Part shown: positions 8,665-17,700 of the stretch, in pieces | Layout of the letters: every line of letters starts with the position of its first letter | How positions within the stretch are numbered: the stretch's first letter is position 1 | Assembly: GCA_025517525.1 (NCBI GenBank) | Contig: JAOPJZ010000020.1 | Location: 1-61,154 of the forward strand | DNA: 61,154 bases | DNA from: Natronosalvus hydrolyticus | GTDB taxonomy: Archaea; Halobacteriota; Halobacteria; Halobacteriales; Natrialbaceae | Reading direction: 5' to 3' | Notes under the pieces: model-generated | Databases searched by the model: none | Seen by the model: only the letters and a program-made list of their open reading frames with translations | What the model was told of the DNA's origin: nothing | Position numbers and translations under genes: made by a program

Positions 8665-9895
8665 AAAAACTCACCTGTAAGTTTTTGAAAGTTTGCTTGC
8701 CCGACTCCAGTCCATCGGCTTCAGTCCACATTAGTACCTGCTGGTCAATCGAGGCCCACTCCGGATTAGGAGCTCGGTCAGAAATCATCACGAGTAAATC
8801 GTACCCTTCGTTGCCAGTGTATCGCTCCAATTTTCGACGCAGCTGGTCAGCAACCGCGTCAGAGGGTGCAGCCTGGTCGAGAACCCGTGCCTCGACAACG
8901 CCGTCGTTGTCGTATGGACCGATGACGGCGAACCCAGTCAGTTCCGCTCCTTCTTTAACGACGAGCACTTCTGCATCCGGATAAGCGAGCATGTGTTCGA
9001 CGTCCCGGCGCTCGCGGCGAAACGTCGGCCGTCCGGCCGACGTGAACTTGCACAGGTCAACCATTGTCTCGATGTCGTCCCTCGAGAGTGATTCGGGATC
9101 AACGACCATTACCTCTGAGTCGGGCTCTCGACTTCTCGTCGGAGCTGGATCGGGGTCCCCGATGAGGGAGATATCGCCGGAGGCAAGCAGCTTGATTCCG
9201 GTCGGCACTGCCCGGGAGACACTGTCGTTGCTGGCGACCTCGACGAGTCTCGCAACCGCTTGCCGTGACGCAGCCGCTTCGATTTGCAACTGATCACCAG
9301 ATTCGTCGCCGCCAAATATCTTCACGATGGACACTCGTTCCTCGTCAGCTCGGAGCACGAAGCGGTCGCCGAATCGTTTAGCGACGGAGGCGAATAGTGA
9401 GTCTTTCGACACTGCCAAATCCGCGTAGTGACTCAACACTGTTTCATAAGAGTGGATGTAAAGTCTGAGCGGGAGCACACTGTACTCCCACCCACGTTGC
9501 CGGTTTGCTTTGAACGTGACCCTTCCGACGTTGTTGTAAGTGATTGTTGCTGCAGCACCAGACGATTTGCCGTACGTCGTCGTTTTAGCGTGGAGGTCCG
9601 AGTAGTGTCCCTGACCTCGGTGGTCGGGTGCTACTGCTGTATCGCCTAGGACGAACGTGGTCACCGTTCCATCTCCTGTTCGCAACTCCTTTTCGAACAT
9701 CCGTCTGAACGCCACGACCTCCTCGCCGTCCTTGATGACTGCAAAGGTGTGCTTTTCGGGATCGTAACCAGAATACTCATCGTACTTCCACCGGAAGTGC
9801 GTCGCATCACCCCAGTTGTCATAGGCTTCGTTTAGCAACGAGAGCACCTCCTGCTCCCGGTCTGAAACGGATTCTATGGTCGTGTTTGACGTCAT
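8651..9895 (-). CDS. GNAT-family N-acyltransferase, cassette A
   Basis: This 414-residue protein has an N-terminal GNAT domain: RRMFEKEL, then VLGDTAVAPDHRGQGHYSDL with the acyl-CoA pyrophosphate loop (HRGQGHY, about residues 90-100), then YNNVGRVTFKANRQRGWEY. A second, weaker acyltransferase-like half occupies the C-terminus (VVKEGAELTGFAVIG, about residue 310). It likely N-acylates an amino sugar after the adjacent deacetylase frees the amine (inference from context). The start overlaps the deacetylase stop as ATGA, and the end overlaps the DUF354 gene, so it is translationally coupled in the cassette A operon. Confidence 0.78.
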   Translation of the reverse strand: MTSNTTIESVSDREQEVLSLLNEAYDNWGDATHFRWKYDEYSGYDPEKHTFAVIKDGEEVVAFRRMFEKELRTGDGTVTTFVLGDTAVAPDHRGQGHYSDLHAKTTTYGKSSGAAATITYNNVGRVTFKANRQRGWEYSVLPLRLYIHSYETVLSHYADLAVSKDSLFASVAKRFGDRFVLRADEERVSIVKIFGGDESGDQLQIEAAASRQAVARLVEVASNDSVSRAVPTGIKLLASGDISLIGDPDPAPTRSREPDSEVMVVDPESLSRDDIETMVDLCKFTSAGRPTFRRERRDVEHMLAYPDAEVLVVKEGAELTGFAVIGPYDNDGVVEARVLDQAAPSDAVADQLRRKLERYTGNEGYDLLVMISDRAPNPEWASIDQQVLMWTEADGLESGKQTFKNLQVSFYDVL

Positions 9896-10983
9896 ATGTT
9901 ACCGGACTCCTTCGAGTGTAGAGGTTCTGATCCGTTTTTGGCATCTACCTCAGCTTCGCCCATCGTGGCTCTCGAACCAACGTCGCTCTCGTCATACGCG
10001 AGTTCGATTCCAGACGACTCCTTGTATGCCTCGTACGCCTCCGTCATTGTCCCGAACGAGTACCCCCGATCGCGGAGCAGAGAGACGCTCCATCGGAACA
10101 GCTCCTCGGACCGATCCATATTCCGCTTGAACAGGAATCCTTTGAGCTGATCCAGCTTCTCGTGTGAGTCGGTCCGATAGAGGTCCTGCAGATGTGTGTT
10201 GTAAACTACCAACGGAGGCAATGACGCCCGACGCAGATAGGACTGAAATGGCCACCCGATGAGTTTCAGGTAGCTGTGCGAGAGCGGGATCCGGGTTCGT
10301 GGAGTGGCACCGAGCGGGATTTCCAACAACTCGTTAGTACCCTTGGGACGGTATGGTGTGAGCGGCTTGTCAAGGTTGCTGTAGACGCCCGGCCGGTAGG
10401 ACGGGAAGATGCTAGAGTCGAATGCGAACCCCTCGTTCTTGAGGATTTCGAACTCGTGTGGTTCAATGTTCCCCTGTGGTGCCCGATACCCTATCGGTCG
10501 ATGCCCGAAGTGGTTTTCGAAGGCGTCGATTCCCCGTCGGACTTCTGTCCGAAAGTCGTAGTCTTTCGACGTATCGTGCTGGTAGGAGTGCAAGTGGAAC
10601 TCACAATCCAACTCGGCGTCCAACGTGTCGATCACGTCGGGGAACTGCTCTAACGTACGGCCAACGACGAAAAACGTGACCGGTATATCCAACTCTTGGA
10701 TTAGCTCGATGTAGTCGTCGATATACTCGAAAGTGAGGTGGTCGTATCCGGATTCGTCGAAGTACCAGTCGTTCTCAAGGTCGAGCGTGATACAGGCGAG
10801 ATTGTCTTCGGGATTGAATCGTGGCTTGATCGTATCACTTGAGCTATCTTTCCTGAGGGAGTTCCGTCCGTCGTACTCGGAGGCGATTAATTCCTCGTTT
10901 GAAGTACTCGTGGCTGCCAATACCGAGGCGTTCTCGACGTCGTCAGGCTGAGGGAACTCCCCCTGGGGATCGCTCCTACTCAC
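9892..10983 (-). CDS. Polysaccharide deacetylase (NodB domain), cassette A
   Basis: This enzyme of about 363 residues should remove N-acetyl groups from a surface or lipid-linked glycan. NodB motifs are ITLDLENDWYFDE (motif 1 aspartates), PVTFFVVGRTLEQFP, FHLHSYQHD (motif 2, metal-binding histidines) and GYRAPQGNI (motif 3). I chose the GTG at 10981-10983, which overlaps the stop of the GT2 gene by 8 bp (GTGAGTAG); the longer open frame upstream is only the GT2 gene read in another frame. About 70 residues of hydrophilic N-terminal extension precede the domain and are absent from the cassette B paralogue. Confidence 0.85.
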   Translation of the reverse strand: MSRSDPQGEFPQPDDVENASVLAATSTSNEELIASEYDGRNSLRKDSSSDTIKPRFNPEDNLACITLDLENDWYFDESGYDHLTFEYIDDYIELIQELDIPVTFFVVGRTLEQFPDVIDTLDAELDCEFHLHSYQHDTSKDYDFRTEVRRGIDAFENHFGHRPIGYRAPQGNIEPHEFEILKNEGFAFDSSIFPSYRPGVYSNLDKPLTPYRPKGTNELLEIPLGATPRTRIPLSHSYLKLIGWPFQSYLRRASLPPLVVYNTHLQDLYRTDSHEKLDQLKGFLFKRNMDRSEELFRWSVSLLRDRGYSFGTMTEAYEAYKESSGIELAYDESDVGSRATMGEAEVDAKNGSEPLHSKESGNI

Positions 10984-12049
10984 GCACCTGCACCTCCCGA
11001 CTTTCGTTGGCTTGCATGTCGAACAACATTGCGAACATGACGAACATACTCCCGACCGAGAATAGGAGCAAGCTCGCCGATGCACGAACAAACAATGAAT
11101 CACCAAGTGCAAACTTTGCGTATAACGACCAGAGCCCACCCAACAGTCCTAACCCCGCTGTCGCCGCCCCGAACAAGTAGAACAGCGCCAGTGGGTGGAA
11201 GTCAAGCACGAGGTACTTCACTTTCAGCCGCCAGAGGAAGTTACGAAGCAACATCCGCGACACTTTTCGGATGTACGCCGTGTACTTGATCGAGGACTCC
11301 TCATCACCGTACACAGCCGGCATTGCGACGTCGGCGACACACATCCCTTTGGCGTTCAACTTCACCAGGAGGTCGTTGCAATAGCCGTAATACTCATACA
11401 TTCCGTGGATACCCACATTGTCGAGCGCGTAGTTCGAAATCGCAGTGTATCCGTTTTGTGGGTCCATTGTTTTCCAGTAGCCCGATGCAATCTTCGTCAG
11501 AAAGGTCAAGATCGAGTTCCCCATAAATCGGAACGTGGGCATGTCTTGACGGTACTCCTTGTACAGTAGCCGGTTCCCCTTCGCGTAGTCCGCATCACCC
11601 GCGACGATGGGATCCAACAGGTTAGTCATCTGCGAGAGGTCCATCTGACCGTCGCCGTCAACGGTAACGATCACATCTTCGCCGCCGTCGAGTGCCGCGA
11701 GGTAGCCCGTTTTTATCGCCCCCCCAGCCCCTAGATTTTCGTGGTGTTGGATGGGAACGACGCGAGCGATCCGTTCGTGGACGGTAGCTCTGTCGGTCAG
11801 GATTGTTGAGGACCCACCGTCGGCCAACACTTCTCTTTCAACCTCCTCACCCTCGTAGCTGAGAATGTCTTCCCGAGAGAGGTCTTCGCGAGCAGCGTCT
11901 TGAACCTCGTCCCAGGTATCATCGGTCGAACAGTCGTCGATGACATACATCACGTCGACATATGCGGGCATATTCCGGATAACGTCACCGACGAACCCCT
12001 CCTCGTTGTACGCGGGCATCACCACGCCGACAGAGTGATCGCGATACAT
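10976..12049 (-). CDS. GT2 family glycosyltransferase, membrane-anchored, cassette A
   Basis: This 357-residue dolichol-phosphate-sugar-synthase-like GT2 enzyme has VVMPAYNEEGFVGDVI at the N-terminus, YVIDDCSTDD (about 35-43), the DGDGQMD metal-binding block (131-137), GNRLLYKEYR, and two C-terminal membrane segments (about 287-350). It should transfer a sugar from a nucleotide donor to a lipid phosphate or glycan at the membrane. Compared with its paralogue at 55000-56025 it has a 10- to 15-residue insert around residues 55-90. The start directly abuts the dehydrogenase stop, and the end overlaps the deacetylase. Confidence 0.87.
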   Translation of the reverse strand: MYRDHSVGVVMPAYNEEGFVGDVIRNMPAYVDVMYVIDDCSTDDTWDEVQDAAREDLSREDILSYEGEEVEREVLADGGSSTILTDRATVHERIARVVPIQHHENLGAGGAIKTGYLAALDGGEDVIVTVDGDGQMDLSQMTNLLDPIVAGDADYAKGNRLLYKEYRQDMPTFRFMGNSILTFLTKIASGYWKTMDPQNGYTAISNYALDNVGIHGMYEYYGYCNDLLVKLNAKGMCVADVAMPAVYGDEESSIKYTAYIRKVSRMLLRNFLWRLKVKYLVLDFHPLALFYLFGAATAGLGLLGGLWSLYAKFALGDSLFVRASASLLLFSVGSMFVMFAMLFDMQANESREVQVRE

Positions 12050-13369
12050 TCAGAGTCTCCGGTATAGTATCTCTGTATCAGTTACCTGCTCTTCAAACGC
12101 CCCATCTACGTCCACGACGACTGGATTTATTGCCATGTCATAAGCGACGTCCGCAAAGTTCAATCCATAAAACTCGCTATGTGGCGTCCCAATCACTACT
12201 GCATCAATTCCTTCGGCTGAAAACTCTTCCTGTACTTTGATGCTGAACTCCGTTTCCATCGCCTCGTCATTTGCATGCGGGTCAAAGCCCAGGACCTCGA
12301 CACCGAACTCCTCGAGTGTCTCGATCACACCATCAATTGCTGATGTCCGTATATCTTCGACGTCGGGTTTGTACGCCAAACCAGCGATCAGCACTCGACT
12401 GTCTTTCAGCACTTTGCCAGCCTCGTTGAGTGCCTTGATCGTCATCTTGCCAACGTGCGTGGGTACGTACTCGTTGACCTCTCGTCCTTTTTGAATCAAC
12501 TCGGGTGAGAAGCCGTTTTGCTCGGCCTCGTAGATCAAATAAAACGGGTCCACCGGAATACAGTGCCCACCAACCAGTCCAGGCCGATAGTCGTGGAAGT
12601 TCCACTTCGTGCCGGCGGCTTCGAGCACTGCTTCCGTATCCAGGCTGAGATGGTCGCACGCCACTGCCAGCTCATTCACCAGCGCGATGTTCAGATCCCG
12701 CTGGGTGTTTTCGATGACTTTGGCTGCTTCGGCGGTCTCGATACAGTCTGCTCGATGGACACCTGCGCCGACGATTGTTTCGTACAGTCGTGCGATGTCG
12801 TCTCGAGTCTCCGTATCCTGACCGCTGACGATCTTCACGACGTTTCGCAGACCGTGTTCCTCATCGCCGGGTACCATCCGTTCCGGGGAGTAGCCGACAC
12901 TGAACTCAGAACCGGCCTCCAATTCGGACGTCTCCTCGAGTGCGGGAACGAATACCTCTCGAGTTGCTCCTGGATACACCGTCGACTCGAGGATCACGGT
13001 TGACCCAGTCTCGAGGTGCTTTCCAACGGTCTGGCCAGCGGCTTCGACCAATCCGAGATTTGGTTTCTCGAGGTCGTCGACGGGTGTCGGAACGGCTACG
13101 ATGACGTACTCCGCCTCCGAAATAACGGCTTCGTCGGTCGAAAATTCGATATCACTCTCGGCGATTTCTTCGTTACCGACATCGCCCGTGGGATCGACGC
13201 CGGACTCGAGTAAATCGATTTTTTTGGGATCAATATCGAATCCATGTACTGTGTGGCCTTCGACCGAAAACTCGTGGGCTAACGGTAGACCGACGTAGCC
13301 GAGGCCGACGACACAAATGTCTGCTATGGCCTGTTGTCCAACTGGTGATTCATACGATTGTTGACTCAT
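12050..13369 (-). CDS. UDP-N-acetylhexosamine 6-dehydrogenase (TviB/WbpO-like), cassette A
   Basis: This 439-residue NAD-dependent nucleotide-sugar dehydrogenase oxidises the C6 hydroxyl of a UDP-sugar to a uronic acid. It has the Rossmann loop VVGLGYVGLPLA (20-31), VPTPVDD (94-100), STVYPGATRE, GYSPERMVPGDEEH (159-172), AEAAKVIENTQRDLNIALVNE, and the catalytic cysteine C270 in GLVGGHCIPVDPFYL. The GYSPER and KWNFHDYRPGLVGGHC wording resembles enzymes acting on UDP-GlcNAc or UDP-GalNAc. Substrate choice is an inference. It is the first gene of the minus-strand cassette A and is preceded by a strong Shine-Dalgarno and a five-codon leader ORF. Confidence 0.88.
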   Translation of the reverse strand: MSQQSYESPVGQQAIADICVVGLGYVGLPLAHEFSVEGHTVHGFDIDPKKIDLLESGVDPTGDVGNEEIAESDIEFSTDEAVISEAEYVIVAVPTPVDDLEKPNLGLVEAAGQTVGKHLETGSTVILESTVYPGATREVFVPALEETSELEAGSEFSVGYSPERMVPGDEEHGLRNVVKIVSGQDTETRDDIARLYETIVGAGVHRADCIETAEAAKVIENTQRDLNIALVNELAVACDHLSLDTEAVLEAAGTKWNFHDYRPGLVGGHCIPVDPFYLIYEAEQNGFSPELIQKGREVNEYVPTHVGKMTIKALNEAGKVLKDSRVLIAGLAYKPDVEDIRTSAIDGVIETLEEFGVEVLGFDPHANDEAMETEFSIKVQEEFSAEGIDAVVIGTPHSEFYGLNFADVAYDMAINPVVVDVDGAFEEQVTDTEILYRRL

Positions 13370-13398
13370 TTATTGCCTCTCATTTATTTCCTCCTCCC
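13366..13398 (-). promoter_or_regulatory. Shine-Dalgarno plus five-codon leader ORF upstream of the dehydrogenase
   Basis: On the minus strand GGGAGGAGG (13398-13390) is followed after about 6 bases by an ATG at 13383 that opens M-R-G-N-K-stop. Its TGA (13368-13366) overlaps the dehydrogenase ATG (13369-13367) as AATGA. The ribosome-binding site is therefore spaced for the leader ATG, not for the dehydrogenase ATG, which is 20 bases away. This suggests the dehydrogenase is translated by re-initiation after the leader peptide. It is a direct reading of the bases; the functional role is inference. Confidence 0.5.
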
Positions 13399-13687
13399 GA
13401 AACGGTCGACACAAACGAGCGACGGGCAAGGCTCTGAAGAAACAACCCCTTCTCCCGCCGTTGTTGTCAGAGACACCCCAAATGTCGACTACCTTCGGAA
13501 CCCTCACCAATACTAATCACACATCTTTTTTGACAGTGTAACCATATATCTAACGGCTGCACAGTGAATGTGGCTACCATACCACTCGAGCAGATCACAC
13601 ACACACATACAATCGAGATTTTCACTATGATAAACCATAATGGAAAATGGTACTTTATCTCGAGTCGTAAAAATCGCTTGTACGGTT
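13399..13687. other. Intergenic region between dehydrogenase and AglF-like genes
   Basis: This stretch is A+T-rich relative to its surroundings and contains a run of CA dinucleotides (13598-13609). It must hold the promoter for cassette A on the minus strand and the downstream end of the AglF-like gene. I see no ORF with coding character and no clear hairpin. Confidence 0.4.
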
Positions 13688-14434
13688 CTAGTCGTCCGAA
13701 GCGACAGCAACTTCGCCTTCAGCGCCCTCTTGCAACCGCTTCTCAGCTTCATCCCGGTCCTCGGGATACCCAACGTCGATTCGCCAGCCTTCGATCCCGA
13801 TCGCATCGATGGTCCGCCCACTCTGAATCAACAGATCGATGGCCTCGCTGATCTCGTACTCGCCGCGATTCGACGGCTGCACCAGATGACAGGCGTGGAA
13901 TATCGCGGGCGTGAACGTATAGAAGCCGGTCATCACGAGATTCGATGGCGGTTCCTCGGGTTTCTCGACGACATCAGTAATCTCGCCGTAGGCGTTCGTA
14001 TCACAGACCCCATACCGCGACGCCTCTTCCCAGGGAACCTCCTCAACCAAGAACGCTGCATCTGCACGTTCCTCACGTTGTCGACGAACCACATCAGCCA
14101 GATTCGCCTCGAAGATGTTGTCCCCCAGGATCAACATGAAGTCGTCGTCGATGTGTTCTTCGACGGTCAACAGTGCGTGTGCCAGCCCTTTCTGTTCGCG
14201 CTGGTGGCAGTACTGTATCGGGACGCCCTCATATTCATCCCCATAGTGATCGATAATCCGTTCTTTGAGGTAGCCAACGACTACGACTAACTCATCGGCC
14301 CCCAACTCGAGTAACTGGTCGAAACAATGGGTCAAAATCGGCTTTTCGTCGACCTCGACCATCCCCTTCGGTTTGTCGTCAGTGAGTGGTCGAAGTCGCG
14401 TTCCTTTGCCTCCAGCGAGTACGACAGCTTTCAT
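13688..14434 (-). CDS. aglF: Sugar-1-phosphate nucleotidyltransferase (AglF-like)
   Basis: This 248-residue enzyme activates a hexose-1-phosphate with UTP or dTTP. It has the signature MKAVVLAGGKGTRLRPLTDDKPKGM at the N-terminus, ILGDNIFEANL (metal-binding Asp region, about 98-108), YGVCDTNAYGEITDVVEKPEEP, and GWRIDVGYPED. I chose the ATG at 14434 because the nucleotide-binding loop begins there; the extra 18 upstream codons do not look coding. Length matches haloarchaeal AglF (glucose-1-phosphate uridylyltransferase of the Agl pathway). A dTTP-using RmlA-like activity is equally possible. A remnant of a sugar dehydrogenase lies just upstream on the other strand, a pairing typical of Agl clusters. 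Confidence 0.82.
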   Translation of the reverse strand: MKAVVLAGGKGTRLRPLTDDKPKGMVEVDEKPILTHCFDQLLELGADELVVVVGYLKERIIDHYGDEYEGVPIQYCHQREQKGLAHALLTVEEHIDDDFMLILGDNIFEANLADVVRRQREERADAAFLVEEVPWEEASRYGVCDTNAYGEITDVVEKPEEPPSNLVMTGFYTFTPAIFHACHLVQPSNRGEYEISEAIDLLIQSGRTIDAIGIEGWRIDVGYPEDRDEAEKRLQEGAEGEVAVASDD

Positions 14435-14496
14435 TAAAATGAATTGTCGAGTCGTGCTACAAGAGCCTTCTGGCTCAGTGGTGTACATGATCTAAC

Positions 14497-14663
14497 TCTG
14501 CCGGAGCCGCCCTCGAGGCAAGCGACGACACACTCATCATCACGGATTGGGACGAGTTCGCCACACTGGACGAAGCAGTCGACGCGATGGCACAGTCGTC
14601 GTCGATGGGCGACGAATCGTCGAGCCTCGAGACGAAATCAGCTACGAAGGGCTGACCTGGTAA
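14497..14663 (+). pseudogene. UDP-sugar 6-dehydrogenase, C-terminal remnant
   Basis: Plus-strand reading gives ALEASDDTLIITDWDEF then ATLDEAVDAMAQ and, after a frameshift near 14594, VVVDGRRIVEPRDEISYEGLTW-stop (14661-14663). This is the characteristic C-terminus of haloarchaeal UDP-glucose 6-dehydrogenase (AglM-type). About 50 codons remain, with bases missing between MAQ and VVVDG. The rest of the gene is absent, replaced by the divergent AglF-like gene. It records an earlier arrangement in which a dehydrogenase sat beside the AglF-like gene. Confidence 0.75.
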
Positions 14664-14773
14664 CGACCGTGTGGCGGTGTCTCGAGCCCCCATCCTAAGA
14701 GAACTAACAAATAATCTCCAAACCACAGCAGAGGGCCATACACTGGCTGGTTCACGAAGAAATGACTACGCCA

Positions 14774-17700
14774 TCATGAGTCGTTTTCCTGATCAGCATC
14801 CATACTGACCCGTTGTCTGAGCAGATAGCCAGCACCAGCGATCCCCGCAAGGACGCTTGCAAGCCCAAACCCGGGCGATTGGTCGTCTGCCTCGCGATCA
14901 TCCCGAGAATCTTTGTTGTCAACCGCACGGTCATCTCGAGAATCGCTGTCATCACCTTCGCTCACGCTGTCGTCTGGCCTGGTCACGCTGTCATCGTACG
15001 ACGTCTCCGCATCGTCGTCACTGGTGTCTTGAACCTCAAACGTGCGTGTATAGTCGTTGTCGTCCGTTTCGACGGTGAGTTCGTACTCCCCAATTGGAAG
15101 CTCCGCCGTGTCGAGGAAGAATGTCCGCTCGAGGTGCTCGCCACGCTCGAGTGAGGCCGCAATCAGCCTGTCAGTCAGTACTGTGTCCCCCGCGTCGTCG
15201 GTCACCCTGGCGACGATCGCTTGCTCATCAGCCATCCCCAGGTTCTGAATAGTCACCGAGAGGGATGGCTCGGTGTCTTTCTCGACGGATTCGGGGAAGG
15301 CAACGTCGGTGAGTTCGAACATTGGCGTGTCCCCGTCGACGAGGGTGACGCTGGCCGTGCGGTCGCCCACGCCGTAGTCGTGCACACCGGGCTCGAGGCC
15401 GTCAGTATCGGCTTCGAACTCGAGGGTAGTCGACTCGTCCGCATCCAACGAGATCGGTCGACGTTCGACGACTTCACCGCTGAACCGAAACTCGAGGGCT
15501 TCCTCAATCGGCGCTGGGCCGGTGTTGGCCACGGTGACCGTCACCTGAGCTGGATCGCCTACCACATGCGTATCCAACTCGGAGAGCTGTTGAATTGAGA
15601 AGGCGTGCTCCCACGCGAGTACTGGATACCCGTCGGTCACCGCCCACGTCTCCTCGAAGTCGAACCCAGACAGGGTAGACACGGCATCGTCACCAGTCAT
15701 CGCAGCAGTGCGCAACCCCGTAGCACCGCCATCAGAGGTCGATATTCCTGTCGCGTCGACATCCCAGTAGGAGTCGGTAATGCTGCCCTCCGGGTTATTC
15801 GCGACGAGTCCCCCGCCATCACCCTCGAGTGTGGCGCTGGCGTAAGACGTGCTGACAACCCCGCCGAAGACGTTGAGTCCGAGCACGCCGGCGACGTCGC
15901 GATGTCCACTGACCGAACCACTCGCATAGGAGTTCGTGATGCGGTCACCGGAGGATTGACCCATGATGCCCCCGACCTTTCGTTCTCCCTGCACACTCGC
16001 GTCCGAAGCGGTCTCGGAGATGACGACATCCTCGCCGTCCTCGCCGGTGGAGGTTCCGCCGATGATCCCGCCGACGTTGTCCTCGCCGACGACGGTTCCG
16101 GAGACGCTGACGCGGGAAATCTCTGCGGGTGCCTGGGCCATCCCGACGGCGCCGCCGACGAAATCGTCACCGGTCACGTGTACGTCTACGAGGTGGACGT
16201 TTTCGATCGAGCCTCCAATGAGGTTGCCGAACAGCCCGATCCCCTCGAACTGATCGACGGACTCCTCGATATGGACTCCGGTGATCTCGTGATGACGGCC
16301 ATCGAAGGTTCCGGAAAACGGCTCTCGAAGACTCCCGATCCGAACGAACCGCTCGAATCCGGAGAGATCGATATCCTCGGCGAGTTCGAAGTGGGCGGAT
16401 CGCTCGAAGTCTACATACGCGAGTTCGGTTTCGTCGGTGATTCGGTATGGATTGCCAGCGCTTCCGTCCCCATCACCGGGCTGAGTAGCGAGGATAACCG
16501 TCTCTTCATCGGTTGTTTCTCCCCACGTGGCGCTGACCGTCAGTTCGTCTCGGTCGTATCCGTCGGTGGGAACGCTGAGAGCGATCGTTTCCGTCTCGCC
16601 GACCGATGGTGAAGTCGTCACCATGTCGACCACCTCGCCGTCGACCGCACACTCGATCGGAATGTCAGTCAGGTCGTCCGAATCGCCCCCGATCACTCGC
16701 ACAGCGATCTCGACGGCCACGTCCTCGGCGGCCAGGACGGCCCGCTCGGCGTCAACCTCGAGCGACAGCGCCGGGTCGGCTGGCGCACCGATCGTTCTCG
16801 TGTCGGTCGCCACCGGATCGAGCCCCTGTGGATCGGCGTCGGCGATTGTTGCAGTCACCTCACGTCCCTGCTCGAGCGGGACCCCCTGTTCGTCTGCCTC
16901 GAGAGGGAGGGTAACCGTCTCACTGGTACCTGGCTCGAGTGCTGTCAGCTTGCTGGCTCCGCCCTGTTCGGTGTCGAGACGGAGCGTTGCCTGCTCGCGA
17001 ACCGGATACACCGTCGAGAGATCGTACGTTATCGTCACCGTCTCGTCACCGGCGACCGGCGTTTCGACGAACTCCACCTTCCCGTGGACGGTGGCGGTCT
17101 CCGACGTAAGCGCTGCCTCCTGATTGGCACTCCCGGGCTCGAACAGGCCGACAGTCACGTCCTCCCCGTCGGCGAGCGGTGTCGCCAACTCGATTTGCAC
17201 ACGGTCGTCCACAGCAGGGTCGAATTCCCGCACAGCATCTGTGAGTTCGCCGCGTTCGTCACTGAAAACGCGCAGTTCGTACTCTCGATCGTCGTGGGCT
17301 CGTGCGAGAACGGTTACCGTCTCCTCGCCGATCGCCAGTGGCTCGGCGAACCCAACGGACTGGGGGACGACGTGTTTCCGGTGGAACGCGATGAGTTCCT
17401 CGGTGACGGGGCGGTGCCCAATATTGGGGTAGACCTCGACCCGACCGGTCGCACCAGCCTCCTCGTAGACCGACTTGCAGTAGGGCATCCGGTCGTTTTG
17501 CATGTGCTCGCCGTACACCTCGAGGGCGATCTCGCGCTGGGTTGAGTTCCAGGCATCGTCGTAGGGAATCGTATCGTTCTCGTCGTCCCCGCCCATGTAG
17601 ACCAGTTGGTCGACCGCCTGCCACTGGTCACGGTCGAACGCCTCGCCGGTGAGTGACTCGAGGTCGGCGATACCGATTGGGAAATCTACCGTCCGTCCCG

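Noticed and set aside
16527..17123. Plus-strand Ser/Val-rich ORF of 198 codons within the Tat hydrolase gene
   Set aside because: Shadow of the minus-strand beta-rich protein, which has a signal peptide, domains and an anchor in one frame.
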